Below, one piece after another: positions 1 to 5,704 of a stretch of 17,323 nt of DNA. The DNA comes from DATHVI01 sp035461385. Lineage in GTDB: Bacteria; Actinomycetota; Thermoleophilia; Solirubrobacterales; 70-9. The stretch is from positions 1-17,323 of the forward strand of contig DATHVI010000113.1 of assembly GCA_035461385.1 (NCBI GenBank), read 5' to 3'. The position numbers were made by a program, and so were the translations under genes. A model generated the notes under the pieces. That model was not told the DNA's origin. It was given only the letters and a program-made list of their open reading frames with translations, and ran no database searches. How positions within the stretch are numbered: position 1 is the stretch's first letter; every line of letters starts with the position of its first letter.

Positions 1-501
1 CTGGCCGCCGTCGGGGGGGGGGCGTGGGACCCCGGCGCGCGGGCGCTCGCCGCCCCCGTGGTGGTCGCCCGCCGGCCCGCCGAGGCCGGGATCGCCGTCG
101 TCTGCGGCGGGCTCGGCGGCGTGATGGAGGCGGCGGCCCGCGGCGCCGCCGGCGCCGGCGGCGACGTGATCGGGATCATCCCGGGCGACGACCCGGCGGC
201 GGCGAACCCGCACTGCACCCACGTCGTCGCGACCGGCGTCGGCTACGCGCGCAATCTCGCGGTGGTCGCCTCAGGCGACGCCGTGGTCGCGATCGGGGGC
301 GAGTGGGGGACGCTGTCCGAGATCGCGTTCGCCCGCCGCATCGGCCGGCCGGTGATTGCGCTCGACTCCTGGACCGTCAAGGGAGTCGGCCCGATGGCGC
401 AAGCGCCGGGGATCGAGGTCGTCGCCGACCCCGCCGGCGCGGTCGCCGCGGTCGAGCGGGCGCTCGCGACGGGGTCGAGCCCGGCCGCTCGCGGCGGCTA
501 G
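1..501 (+). CDS. LOG-family / TIGR00725-type protein (5' end outside window)
   Basis: The reading frame is open from base 1 to a TAG at 499-501, so the start lies upstream; a GTG at 58 is only an internal codon. The visible 166 residues begin with an AAVGGGAWDP stretch like the Rossmann-type N-terminus of the family. They continue with VVCGGLGGVMEAAARGA and GGEWGTLSEIAFA, which corresponds to the PGGxGTxxE nucleotide/phosphate-binding motif of LOG ('lysine decarboxylase-like') proteins. Some LOG members are cytokinin riboside-monophosphate phosphoribohydrolases, but the TIGR00725 branch has no settled function, so only a nucleotide-binding or hydrolase role can be suggested. A run of ten G at 13-22 near the window edge could hide an indel. 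The next gene converges on it with a 43-base gap. Confidence 0.8.
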   Translation: MAAVGGGAWDPGARALAAPVVVARRPAEAGIAVVCGGLGGVMEAAARGAAGAGGDVIGIIPGDDPAAANPHCTHVVATGVGYARNLAVVASGDAVVAIGGEWGTLSEIAFARRIGRPVIALDSWTVKGVGPMAQAPGIEVVADPAGAVAAVERALATGSSPAARGG

Positions 502-544
502 GGGGCGTCAGCGCGCCAGGCGCAGCGCCTCCGGCGGGCGGCGG

Positions 545-1399
545 TCAGGCGGCCGGGGCCGCCGCCGGGAGCGCCTGCTCGAGCTCGAGCACCGGGGCGA
601 AGAGGTCGCCGTGATCGTCGATCCGCTCGATCACGTCGGCGGCCTCGAACCGGACCGCTTCCGGGTCCCCCTCCTCGGCGAGCGCCTCGACCTCGTCCCA
701 GGTCAGGGGTGTGGAGACCCAGGGGCGCTCGCGGCAGCGCAGCGAGTAGACGGCGACCGTCGTCTTCGCGCGGTCGTTCTGGCCCCAGTCGACGAGCACC
801 TTGCCCTTCCGCAGCTCCTTCTTCTGCCGCGAGACGACGAGCTCGGGCTCGGAGCGCTCGAGCGCCTGGGCGACCGCGCGCGCGAAGTCCTTGGTCGCGT
901 CGAAGTCGACGTCGCCGTTCAGCGGCAGGTAGATCTGAAGGCCCTTCGAGCCCGAGGTCTTCGGGAACGCCTCGACCCCGAGCCGGTCGAAGAGCTCGCG
1001 CAGGCGGAGGGCGATCCGGGCGCACTCGACAATCGACGCAGGCGCCCCGGGGTCGAGGTCGAAGGCGACCACCGTCGGCCGGTCGGGGTCGGCGGCGAGG
1101 GCGAGCGACGGGTGGAGCTCGAGCGCCGCGAGCTGGGCGAGCCAGATCAGCGTCGGCTTGTCGTCGCAGACGATGAAATCGATCACCCCGGCGGTCCCCA
1201 TCTCGATCGCCGCGGTCTCGACCCAGTCGGGGGTGTGCGACGGGGCGCGCTTCTCGTAGAAGCGCTGCGACTCGGTCCCGTCCGGGAACCGCACCCGCGT
1301 CAGCGGGCGGCCGCGGAGGTGGGGGAGGATCGTCTCGGCGACGCGGGCGTAGTAGTCGATCGCCTGCGCCTTGGTGAACCCGGCCGCCGGCCAGAGCAC
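545..1399 (-). CDS. ligD (polymerase domain): LigD-type primase-polymerase (NHEJ polymerase domain protein)
   Basis: This is a stand-alone archaeo-eukaryotic primase-type polymerase of the bacterial LigD polymerase family. It would fill or extend DNA ends during Ku-dependent end joining. From the GTG at 1399 the protein has 284 residues. Catalytic metal-binding aspartates are seen in FDLD (113-116), the TSGSKGLQIYLPL motif starts at 148, and VDWGQN (203-208) carries the third aspartate; PLTWDEVEAL lies near the end. The first available start codon (GTG 1399) sits inside the conserved opening LTNLDKVLWP. The frame upstream clearly encodes VEVDGREIALTNLDK (1444 to 1400), so the true N-terminus is longer, but the open frame back to a TAA at 1535-1537 contains no ATG, GTG or TTG. 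It follows ku directly and is presumably cotranscribed. No phosphoesterase or ligase domain is fused. Confidence 0.9.
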   Translation of the reverse strand: MLWPAAGFTKAQAIDYYARVAETILPHLRGRPLTRVRFPDGTESQRFYEKRAPSHTPDWVETAAIEMGTAGVIDFIVCDDKPTLIWLAQLAALELHPSLALAADPDRPTVVAFDLDPGAPASIVECARIALRLRELFDRLGVEAFPKTSGSKGLQIYLPLNGDVDFDATKDFARAVAQALERSEPELVVSRQKKELRKGKVLVDWGQNDRAKTTVAVYSLRCRERPWVSTPLTWDEVEALAEEGDPEAVRFEAADVIERIDDHGDLFAPVLELEQALPAAAPAA

Positions 1400-1440
1400 C
1401 TTGTCGAGGTTGGTGAGCGCGATCTCGCGCCCGTCGACCT

Positions 1441-2400
1441 CTACTTGGCTGCTTTCGCCTTGCTTCGCGATCGGCTCTTCTTCGTGCCCTTGGCGGTCGA
1501 CGATCGCGACCCGGTGCCCGACTTCGACTTCGACTTAGTCGCCCCACTCGACTTCGACTTCGCCGGCGCCTTTCGCTTGCCGCGCCCGTCGGGCTTCGCG
1601 CCCTCGGCGAGGTCCTCCCCCTTGACCGCGGCGAGGCTCTCCTCGAGCGCCGCCATCAGGTCCGGCGCCTTCGTCGGCTGCGGCTCCTCGGAGACCGACT
1701 CGACGAGCTCCTCGCCGCGCGCCTTGCGCTCGATCAGCGCCAGCAGCTCCTCGCGGTACTCGTCGCGGTAGCTCGACGGGTCGAACTGCGCGGTCAGCGA
1801 CTCGATCAGCGACTTCGCCATCTCGAGCTCGCGCTTGCGCGGCTTCTCGCCGTCGGCCTCGACCGCCTCGCCGATCTCCTCCGGCGAGACGACCTCGTCG
1901 GCGAACCGCATCGTCGCCATCGTCAGCACCCCGTCCATCGGCCGGATCGCGGCGAGATGCTCCTTGTTGCGGAGCACGAAGCGGGCGATCGCGACCTTGC
2001 GCGACTCGGCCATCGCCTTGGTCAGCAGCGCGTAGGGCTTCTCGGCGCCCTTGTCCGGCCCGAGGTAGTAGGGATGGTTGAAGTAGATCGGGTCGATCTC
2101 GTCGAGGTCGACGAAGTCCTGGATCTCGATCGCCCGCGTCCGCTTCGGGTCGAGCTCCTCGAGCTCCTCGCGGGTGATGATCACGTACTGGTCGGGGGCG
2201 AGCTCGTAGCCCTTGACGATGTCGTCGTAGGAGACCTCCTCGCCGTCGGCCTCGGCGACCCGCTTGTGGCGGATCCGGGAGCCGTCCTCGGCGCGGAGCT
2301 CGCGAAAGCTGACCGACTTCTTGGCGACGGCTGAATAGAGCTTCACGGGCACGTTGAGGAGCCCGAAGCTGACCGAACCTGACCAGATTGCGCGTGGCAT
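1441..2400 (-). CDS. ku: Ku DNA end-binding protein
   Basis: Bacterial Ku forms a homodimeric ring that threads onto double-strand DNA ends and recruits the LigD activities. The 319-residue product opens with MPRAIWSGSVSFGLLNVPVKLYSA, the characteristic start of the family. It continues through the beta-barrel/bridge core (for example YYLGPDKGAEKPYALL and FVLRNKEHLAAIRP). After about residue 255 the protein becomes a low-complexity tail rich in Lys, Ser and Arg (KSKSKSGTGSRSS, KKSRSRSKAKAAK), matching the basic C-terminal extension that many bacterial Ku proteins use for DNA contact. The ATG at 2400 is preceded by a weak AGAGGA site. The stop (1441-1443) lies inside the open frame of the polymerase gene. 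The ligase is the upstream neighbour on the same strand, 180 bases away. Confidence 0.96.
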   Translation of the reverse strand: MPRAIWSGSVSFGLLNVPVKLYSAVAKKSVSFRELRAEDGSRIRHKRVAEADGEEVSYDDIVKGYELAPDQYVIITREELEELDPKRTRAIEIQDFVDLDEIDPIYFNHPYYLGPDKGAEKPYALLTKAMAESRKVAIARFVLRNKEHLAAIRPMDGVLTMATMRFADEVVSPEEIGEAVEADGEKPRKRELEMAKSLIESLTAQFDPSSYRDEYREELLALIERKARGEELVESVSEEPQPTKAPDLMAALEESLAAVKGEDLAEGAKPDGRGKRKAPAKSKSSGATKSKSKSGTGSRSSTAKGTKKSRSRSKAKAAK

Positions 2401-2415
2401 CGTCCTCTGCTTTGC

Positions 2416-2421
2416 AGGTTA
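2416..2421 (-). promoter_or_regulatory. Possible -10 element for ku
   Basis: On the minus strand TAACCT lies 15 bases before the ku ATG, with a TTGCCG hexamer 15 bases further upstream. The match to a vegetative promoter is weak. An imperfect inverted repeat (TTTGCAGG at 2411-2418 against CCTGCCGGCAAA at 2432-2443) flanks the hexamer. ku might therefore be transcribed on its own as well as from the ligase promoter. Confidence 0.25.
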
Positions 2422-2513
2422 CCGCTGCCTTCCTGCCGGCAAACGTCGGCGCACGGCATCGTGCGCGCGATCTTGCGCCCGCCTCCGCAGTCCAGTCGTC
2501 GACGCCGGGCTCG

Positions 2514-2560
2514 GGGTGAGGCGGATCTTGTAGCGCAGCGATGCAAAATCCGCCTCACCC
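2514..2560. repeat. 47-nt near-complete palindrome between ligase and ku
   Basis: Arms GGGTGAGGCGGAT (2514-2526) and ATCCGCCTCACCC (2548-2560) are perfect 13-base inverted copies. The symmetry continues inward: 2528-2530 (TTG) pairs with 2544-2546, then a T.G wobble, A-T, and CGC with GCG around 2537. Only two positions per arm break it (2527/2547 and 2533/2541). As RNA it would form a long stable hairpin beginning 20 bases after the ligase stop and ending 113 bases before ku. There is no T-tract on either strand, so a classic intrinsic terminator is not supported. A dispersed REP-like intergenic palindrome, an attenuator or an RNA-processing site are the alternatives. Confidence 0.8.
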
Positions 2561-2580
2561 GGCGCGGGACGGGGGCGCGC

Positions 2581-3612
2581 TCATCGCTCCCTGATCACCT
2601 CGCGCGGGTCCTTGTCGTCGCGAAGGCCCCGGAACACCGCCGCGCGGAGCGTGTCCTCGTGGGTCCAGGCGGTGAACTCGACCTCGCAGACGGTCCGCGG
2701 CTCGCACCAGACCAGCGGGCCGCGCTCGCGGATCCGGGCTGCGTACTTGACCTCCGGGCTCCAGCCGAGCTCGAACGGGCTCTCCGGACGGCGGAGCGGG
2801 TCGAGGACGGCGGTCAGCTCGGCGAGCCCGGCGTCGGTGAACCCGCTGCCGACGCCGCCGGCGTAGACGAGCCGCTGCTCGCGACCGAGGCGCGCCGCCT
2901 CCTGCGGAGTCGCGTCCCAGTAACCGACGAGTAGCGACCCGACCGCTCGGGCCCGGGCGCCCTCCCCGGGCATCCAGCCGCCGATCACGAGCTCCTGGCG
3001 CCGCCGGCACTTGACCTTGAGCCAGTCGCCGCTGCGCCGGCCCGGCCGGTAGGGGCTCTCGAGCCGCTTCGCGACGACGCCCTCGAGCCGGCGCGCGCGC
3101 ACGAGCTCGAAGAGCGCGTCGCCGTCGCCGACCCGGTGGCCGGGCGCCTGCCATGCGGGACCGTCGACGCCGAGCTCGGCGAGCAGCTCGCGGCGACGGG
3201 CGTAAGGCTCGGCGACCAGCGAGTCGCCATCGAGCCAGAGCAGGTCGAAGGCGACGTAGGTGACCGGCGCTTCGCCGGCCCGGCGCTCGATCAGGAGCTC
3301 GTTCGCGAGGCCCATGCGCTGCTGCAGGCGCCCGAAGCTCGGGCGTCCCTCGGGGTCGAAGGAGACGATCTCGCCGTCGAGCACCGCGCGGCGGCCGACC
3401 TCGCGCGCGACCGGCTCGAGCTCCGGGTAGCGGAACCCGATCTCGTCGCCGCGGCGTCCGCGAACGGTTGTGACGCCGCCGTCGAGGTGGGCGAGGGCGC
3501 GGACCCCATCCCACTTGAGCTCGAACGCCCAACCCTCGCCCTTCGGCACGTCGTCCGCCTCGCGGGCGAGCATCGGGCTGATCCGATCGGGCATCGGGGT
3601 CGCGTCGGCCAC
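2581..3612 (-). CDS. ligD (ligase domain): ATP-dependent DNA ligase (LigD ligase-domain type)
   Basis: This enzyme seals nicks through an AMP-lysine intermediate and is the ligation step of Ku-dependent end joining. The 343-residue product has the adenylation domain with motif I KWDGVR (nucleophile Lys33), LDGEIV (78-83, motif III), FDLLWLDG (122-129, IIIa), EGVVAKR (177-183, IV) and DWLKVK (196-201, V). An OB-fold domain follows from about residue 205 (ELVIGGW, AGGVGSGFT, CEVEFTAWT). The length fits the isolated ligase domain of LigD or a LigC-type ligase; no polymerase or phosphoesterase domain is attached. The GTG start at 3612 lacks a Shine-Dalgarno sequence but lies six bases after a CATAAT hexamer, as expected for a leaderless mRNA. 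Downstream on the same strand are ku and the polymerase gene, which argues for an NHEJ role rather than replication. Confidence 0.93.
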   Translation of the reverse strand: MADATPMPDRISPMLAREADDVPKGEGWAFELKWDGVRALAHLDGGVTTVRGRRGDEIGFRYPELEPVAREVGRRAVLDGEIVSFDPEGRPSFGRLQQRMGLANELLIERRAGEAPVTYVAFDLLWLDGDSLVAEPYARRRELLAELGVDGPAWQAPGHRVGDGDALFELVRARRLEGVVAKRLESPYRPGRRSGDWLKVKCRRRQELVIGGWMPGEGARARAVGSLLVGYWDATPQEAARLGREQRLVYAGGVGSGFTDAGLAELTAVLDPLRRPESPFELGWSPEVKYAARIRERGPLVWCEPRTVCEVEFTAWTHEDTLRAAVFRGLRDDKDPREVIRER

Positions 3613-3618
3613 GGTTCG

Positions 3619-3624
3619 ATTATG
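3619..3624 (-). promoter_or_regulatory. -10 element of the ligase gene (leaderless)
   Basis: On the minus strand CATAAT ends exactly six bases before the GTG start codon at 3612. The expected transcription start therefore coincides with the first coding base. No ribosome binding site lies between them. No clear TTGACA-like -35 is visible; that region is occupied by a palindrome. Confidence 0.5.
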
Positions 3625-3630
3625 GGCAGA

Positions 3631-3646
3631 CCGGAGCCGGCTCCGG
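3631..3646. promoter_or_regulatory. 16-bp perfect palindrome between divergent promoters (candidate operator)
   Basis: CCGGAGCCGGCTCCGG is identical to its reverse complement. It lies between the -10 hexamer of the ligase gene (six bases away) and the -10-like TATCCT of the smr operon (nine bases away), in the spacer or -35 area of both. That position suits a dimeric repressor or activator controlling both directions. In GC-rich DNA a 16-bp palindrome can arise by chance, so operator function is inference. Confidence 0.4.
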
Positions 3647-3655
3647 GATTGGCCA

Positions 3656-3661
3656 TATCCT
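3656..3661 (+). promoter_or_regulatory. Possible -10 element of the smr-fetAB operon
   Basis: TATCCT has the conserved TA...T pattern and would start transcription near 3668, giving a leader of about 34 bases. A GAGAG stretch just before the ATG at 3702 could serve as ribosome binding site. Confidence 0.35.
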
Positions 3662-3701
3662 TGGCCGCCCCGGGGGCGTTCGCGCCGGCAGAGCCCGAGA
3701 G

Positions 3702-3953
3702 ATGAAGCTGAAGCTCGACCTGCACGACATCCACAACCGCGGCCGCGACATCGACCGGGCGCTCGAGGAGATCATCGACGAGGCCGAGCGCAAGCGGGCG
3801 AAGACGGTCGAGATCATCCCCGGCAAGGGATCGGGACAGCTGAAGAAGCGGGTGCTGCGGTACCTCGACCGCAAGGACGTGCGCCGCCGCTATCACCGGG
3901 TCGAGAAGGACTCGAAGAACTTCGGCCGGCTGTTCGTCCACTTCCGGCACTGA
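3702..3953 (+). CDS. Stand-alone Smr-domain protein (MutS2 C-terminal-type)
   Basis: The 83-residue product is essentially one Smr domain, the module found at the C-terminus of MutS2 and as free small proteins. In characterised cases it nicks branched DNA or acts on RNA and stalled ribosomes. The family signature is visible: LDLHD (5-9, usual form LDLHG), an amphipathic helix DIDRALEEIIDEAERKRAK, VEIIPGKGSG (37-45, usual HGKGTG) and a C-terminal strand FGRLFVHFRH. The first His of the HGKG motif is replaced by Pro, so nuclease activity cannot be assumed. It heads an operon with the ABC exporter genes (14-base gap) and is divergent from the DNA ligase of the end-joining cluster, which hints at but does not prove a repair connection. 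Confidence 0.85.
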   Translation: MKLKLDLHDIHNRGRDIDRALEEIIDEAERKRAKTVEIIPGKGSGQLKKRVLRYLDRKDVRRRYHRVEKDSKNFGRLFVHFRH

Positions 3954-3954
3954 C

Positions 3955-3959
3955 GGAGG
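3955..3959 (+). promoter_or_regulatory. Ribosome binding site deciding the fetA-like start
   Basis: GGAGG directly after the smr stop codon lies eight bases before the GTG at 3968. This selects that GTG over the much longer upstream open frame, which runs through smr in another frame. Confidence 0.7.
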
Positions 3960-3967
3960 GCCGCGGG

Positions 3968-4627
3968 GTGCTGTTCGAGCTCGAGGACGTCAGCTTCACC
4001 CGTGCCGGCAGGCAGGTCCTGCGCGGGATCGAAGCCCGGCTTCCGCGGGGGGCGACCTGCGTCGCGGGCCCCTCCGGGAGCGGCAAGTCGACCCTCCTGC
4101 GGCTGCTCAACCGACTCGCCGACCCGGACTCGGGACAGGTGCTGTTCGAGGGGGTCGACGTTCGCGACCGCGACGTCCTCGAGCTCCGGCGCGAGGTCGC
4201 GCTCGTACCCCAGCTCCCCGCGCTGCTCGAGGGCACGGTCGCCGGCAACATCCGCTTCGCGGCCCGCCACGCCGGCACAGACCCCGACATCGAGCGCCTG
4301 CTCGACCTCGCGGGCCTCGACGGCTCGTACGCCGGGCGCGACGCGCTGCGGCTCTCGGTCGGCGAGCGCCAGCGCGCGATGCTCGCCCGGGCGCTCGCGC
4401 TGGAGCCGAGGGTGCTGCTCCTCGACGAGCCGACCTCGGCGCTCGATCCCGGCGCCCGTGCCGCGGTCGAGGGCACCCTGCGCGACCTGCGCTCGCGGGT
4501 CGATGTCTCGACGGTCCTCGTCACCCACGACCTCGTCCAGGCGCGGCGGATGTCCGAGTGGGTAGTGCGGATCGACGCCGGCCGGGTCGTCGAGGAGGGC
4601 CCGGTCGCCGAGCTGATCGGGGCCTGA
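3968..4627 (+). CDS. fetA: ABC transporter ATPase, FetA (YbbL) type
   Basis: This is the nucleotide-binding subunit of an exporter whose permease is the next gene. In E. coli FetAB exports iron and protects against oxidative stress; the plant counterpart STAR1/STAR2 is linked to aluminium tolerance. From the GTG at 3968 the protein has 219 residues: Walker A GPSGSGKST (34-42), Q-loop region VALVPQLPALLEG (78-89), signature LSVGERQR (129-136), Walker B VLLLDEP (149-155) and H-loop VTHD (185-188). The short linker LPALLEGTVAGNIRF is typical of this branch. The gene ends TGATG, sharing one base with the start of the permease gene, which indicates translational coupling. The substrate is inferred from family membership only. 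Confidence 0.88.
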   Translation: MLFELEDVSFTRAGRQVLRGIEARLPRGATCVAGPSGSGKSTLLRLLNRLADPDSGQVLFEGVDVRDRDVLELRREVALVPQLPALLEGTVAGNIRFAARHAGTDPDIERLLDLAGLDGSYAGRDALRLSVGERQRAMLARALALEPRVLLLDEPTSALDPGARAAVEGTLRDLRSRVDVSTVLVTHDLVQARRMSEWVVRIDAGRVVEEGPVAELIGA

Positions 4628-5406
4628 TGGAGCAGGTCGGGATCAGCATCAGCCTCGGCGAGGTCGCCGCGAGCCTCGTCCTGGTCGCGGTCGCGGTTGC
4701 CGTCTCGCTCTGGCGCCGGACCGAGCTCGAAGGCGACATCGCGGTCGCGGTCGTCCGCTCGATGGTCCAGCTGATCGCGATCGGCTACGTGATCCAGGCG
4801 ATCTTCGACGCCGACAGCCTCGTCCTCGTCTTCGCCCTGATCGCGGTGATGGTTGTCTTCGGCGCCTTCCAGGCACGGGCCCGGGCGCGGCGGGTCCCCG
4901 ACGCGTTCTGGCCGCTGCTCGTCGCCCTCGCCCTCGCCGGCACGACCACGCTTGGCCTCGTCGTCGCGCTCGGGATCTTCGACCCCGAGCCGCGTTTCCT
5001 CGTCCCAGTCGGGGGGATGGTCGTCGGCAACGCGATGACCGCGGCCGCAGTCGCGCTCAACCGGCTCGGCGACGAGGTCTCCGACCGCGCGGCCGAGATC
5101 GAGGCGACCCTCGCGCTCGGGGCGACGTCGGGCGAGGCGGTGGCCCCGAGCGTCCGTCGCAGCCTGCGCTCGGGAACGATCACCCTCGTCGACTCGACCA
5201 AGACCACCGGCCTGATCTTCTTCCCCGGGACGATGGTCGGGATGCTGCTCGCCGGCGCCGACCCGGTTGACGCCGTCCGCCTGCAGCTGATCCTGCTCTG
5301 GACCCTGCTCGGCAGCGTCGCGATCTCCTCCCTGCTCGCCACGACCCTCGCCTCCCGCAACTTCTTCACTCCTGCCCACCAGCTCCGCGACCCGCCGGAG
5401 CCGTAG
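4627..5406 (+). CDS. fetB: ABC transporter permease, FetB (YbbM, UPF0014) type
   Basis: This is the integral membrane partner of the preceding ATPase. The 259-residue protein has about seven hydrophobic segments, beginning near residues 10-28 (LGEVAASLVLVAVAVAVSLW), 42-60, 66-84, 96-114 and 122-145, with the last two near 200-245. Conserved family stretches are visible: GGMVVGNAMTAAA, EATLALGATSGEA with the following cytoplasmic coupling helix, STKTTGLIFFPGTMVGMLLAG and DPVDAVRLQL. The ATG at 4627 overlaps the ATPase stop by one base. An ATG or other start further upstream would lie inside the ATPase gene and is not needed. The operon appears to end here; a 12-bp palindrome (5412-5423) follows the stop but has no loop or T-tract. 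Confidence 0.9.
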   Translation: MEQVGISISLGEVAASLVLVAVAVAVSLWRRTELEGDIAVAVVRSMVQLIAIGYVIQAIFDADSLVLVFALIAVMVVFGAFQARARARRVPDAFWPLLVALALAGTTTLGLVVALGIFDPEPRFLVPVGGMVVGNAMTAAAVALNRLGDEVSDRAAEIEATLALGATSGEAVAPSVRRSLRSGTITLVDSTKTTGLIFFPGTMVGMLLAGADPVDAVRLQLILLWTLLGSVAISSLLATTLASRNFFTPAHQLRDPPEP

Positions 5407-5497
5407 GGCCGGTCGCCGGCGACTGCGCGATTCGGGGCGCATGTTCCCCCCAACCATTCACTCGACGATCCCCGCCTGCGCCGATGCGCGATCATCC

Positions 5498-5704
5498 ATG
5501 GAGATGAACCGAACCCACGTAGATCTCACCGACGACCAGCACGAGCAGCTCCACGAGGTCGCGCGGCGCAAGGGGCGCTCGCTTCACGACGTGATCCACG
5601 AGGCGATCGACCTGTTCCTCGACGAGGTCGCGCCCGACCCGGATCAGGCGCCCGCCGAGCGCGACGAGGCCACCGCTAGCGCTCGGGAAGAATCCAGCCG
5701 CTGA
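5498..5704 (+). CDS. Small ribbon-helix-helix (CopG/Arc-like) protein
   Basis: The 68-residue product contains THVDLTDDQHEQLHEVARRKGRSLHDVIHEAIDLFLDE, which fits the ribbon-helix-helix pattern: one beta strand, helix A, a short turn with a conserved-type G-R-S, and helix B. Such proteins bind DNA as dimers and often act as antitoxins or plasmid/operon repressors. The tail is acidic. The start is uncertain: ATG 5498 or ATG 5504 place the strand near the N-terminus, whereas ATG 5441 would add about 19 residues that do not look like the fold. No toxin gene is adjacent. The 3' end overlaps by 29 bases the convergent anti-sigma-like gene. Confidence 0.65.
   Translation: MEMNRTHVDLTDDQHEQLHEVARRKGRSLHDVIHEAIDLFLDEVAPDPDQAPAERDEATASAREESSR

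Noticed and set aside
1521..1562. Repeated ACTTCG units
   Set aside because: They are the codons of the Lys-Ser repeat tail of Ku, not an independent DNA repeat.
356..1771. Long plus-strand open frames opposite ligD-polymerase and ku, rich in Arg/Leu/Glu
   Set aside because: These are antisense shadows of high-GC genes. Their translations are low-complexity and lack family motifs, while the minus strand encodes clear Ku and polymerase proteins.
5412..5423. Perfect palindrome GTCGCCGGCGAC after fetB
   Set aside because: There is no loop and no T-tract, so it is a poor terminator. Such short palindromes are expected by chance in DNA this GC-rich.
3814..5457. 547-codon minus-strand open frame opposite fetAB
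   Set aside because: It is repetitive and charged, without a recognisable domain, and overlaps two clearly conserved genes on the other strand.
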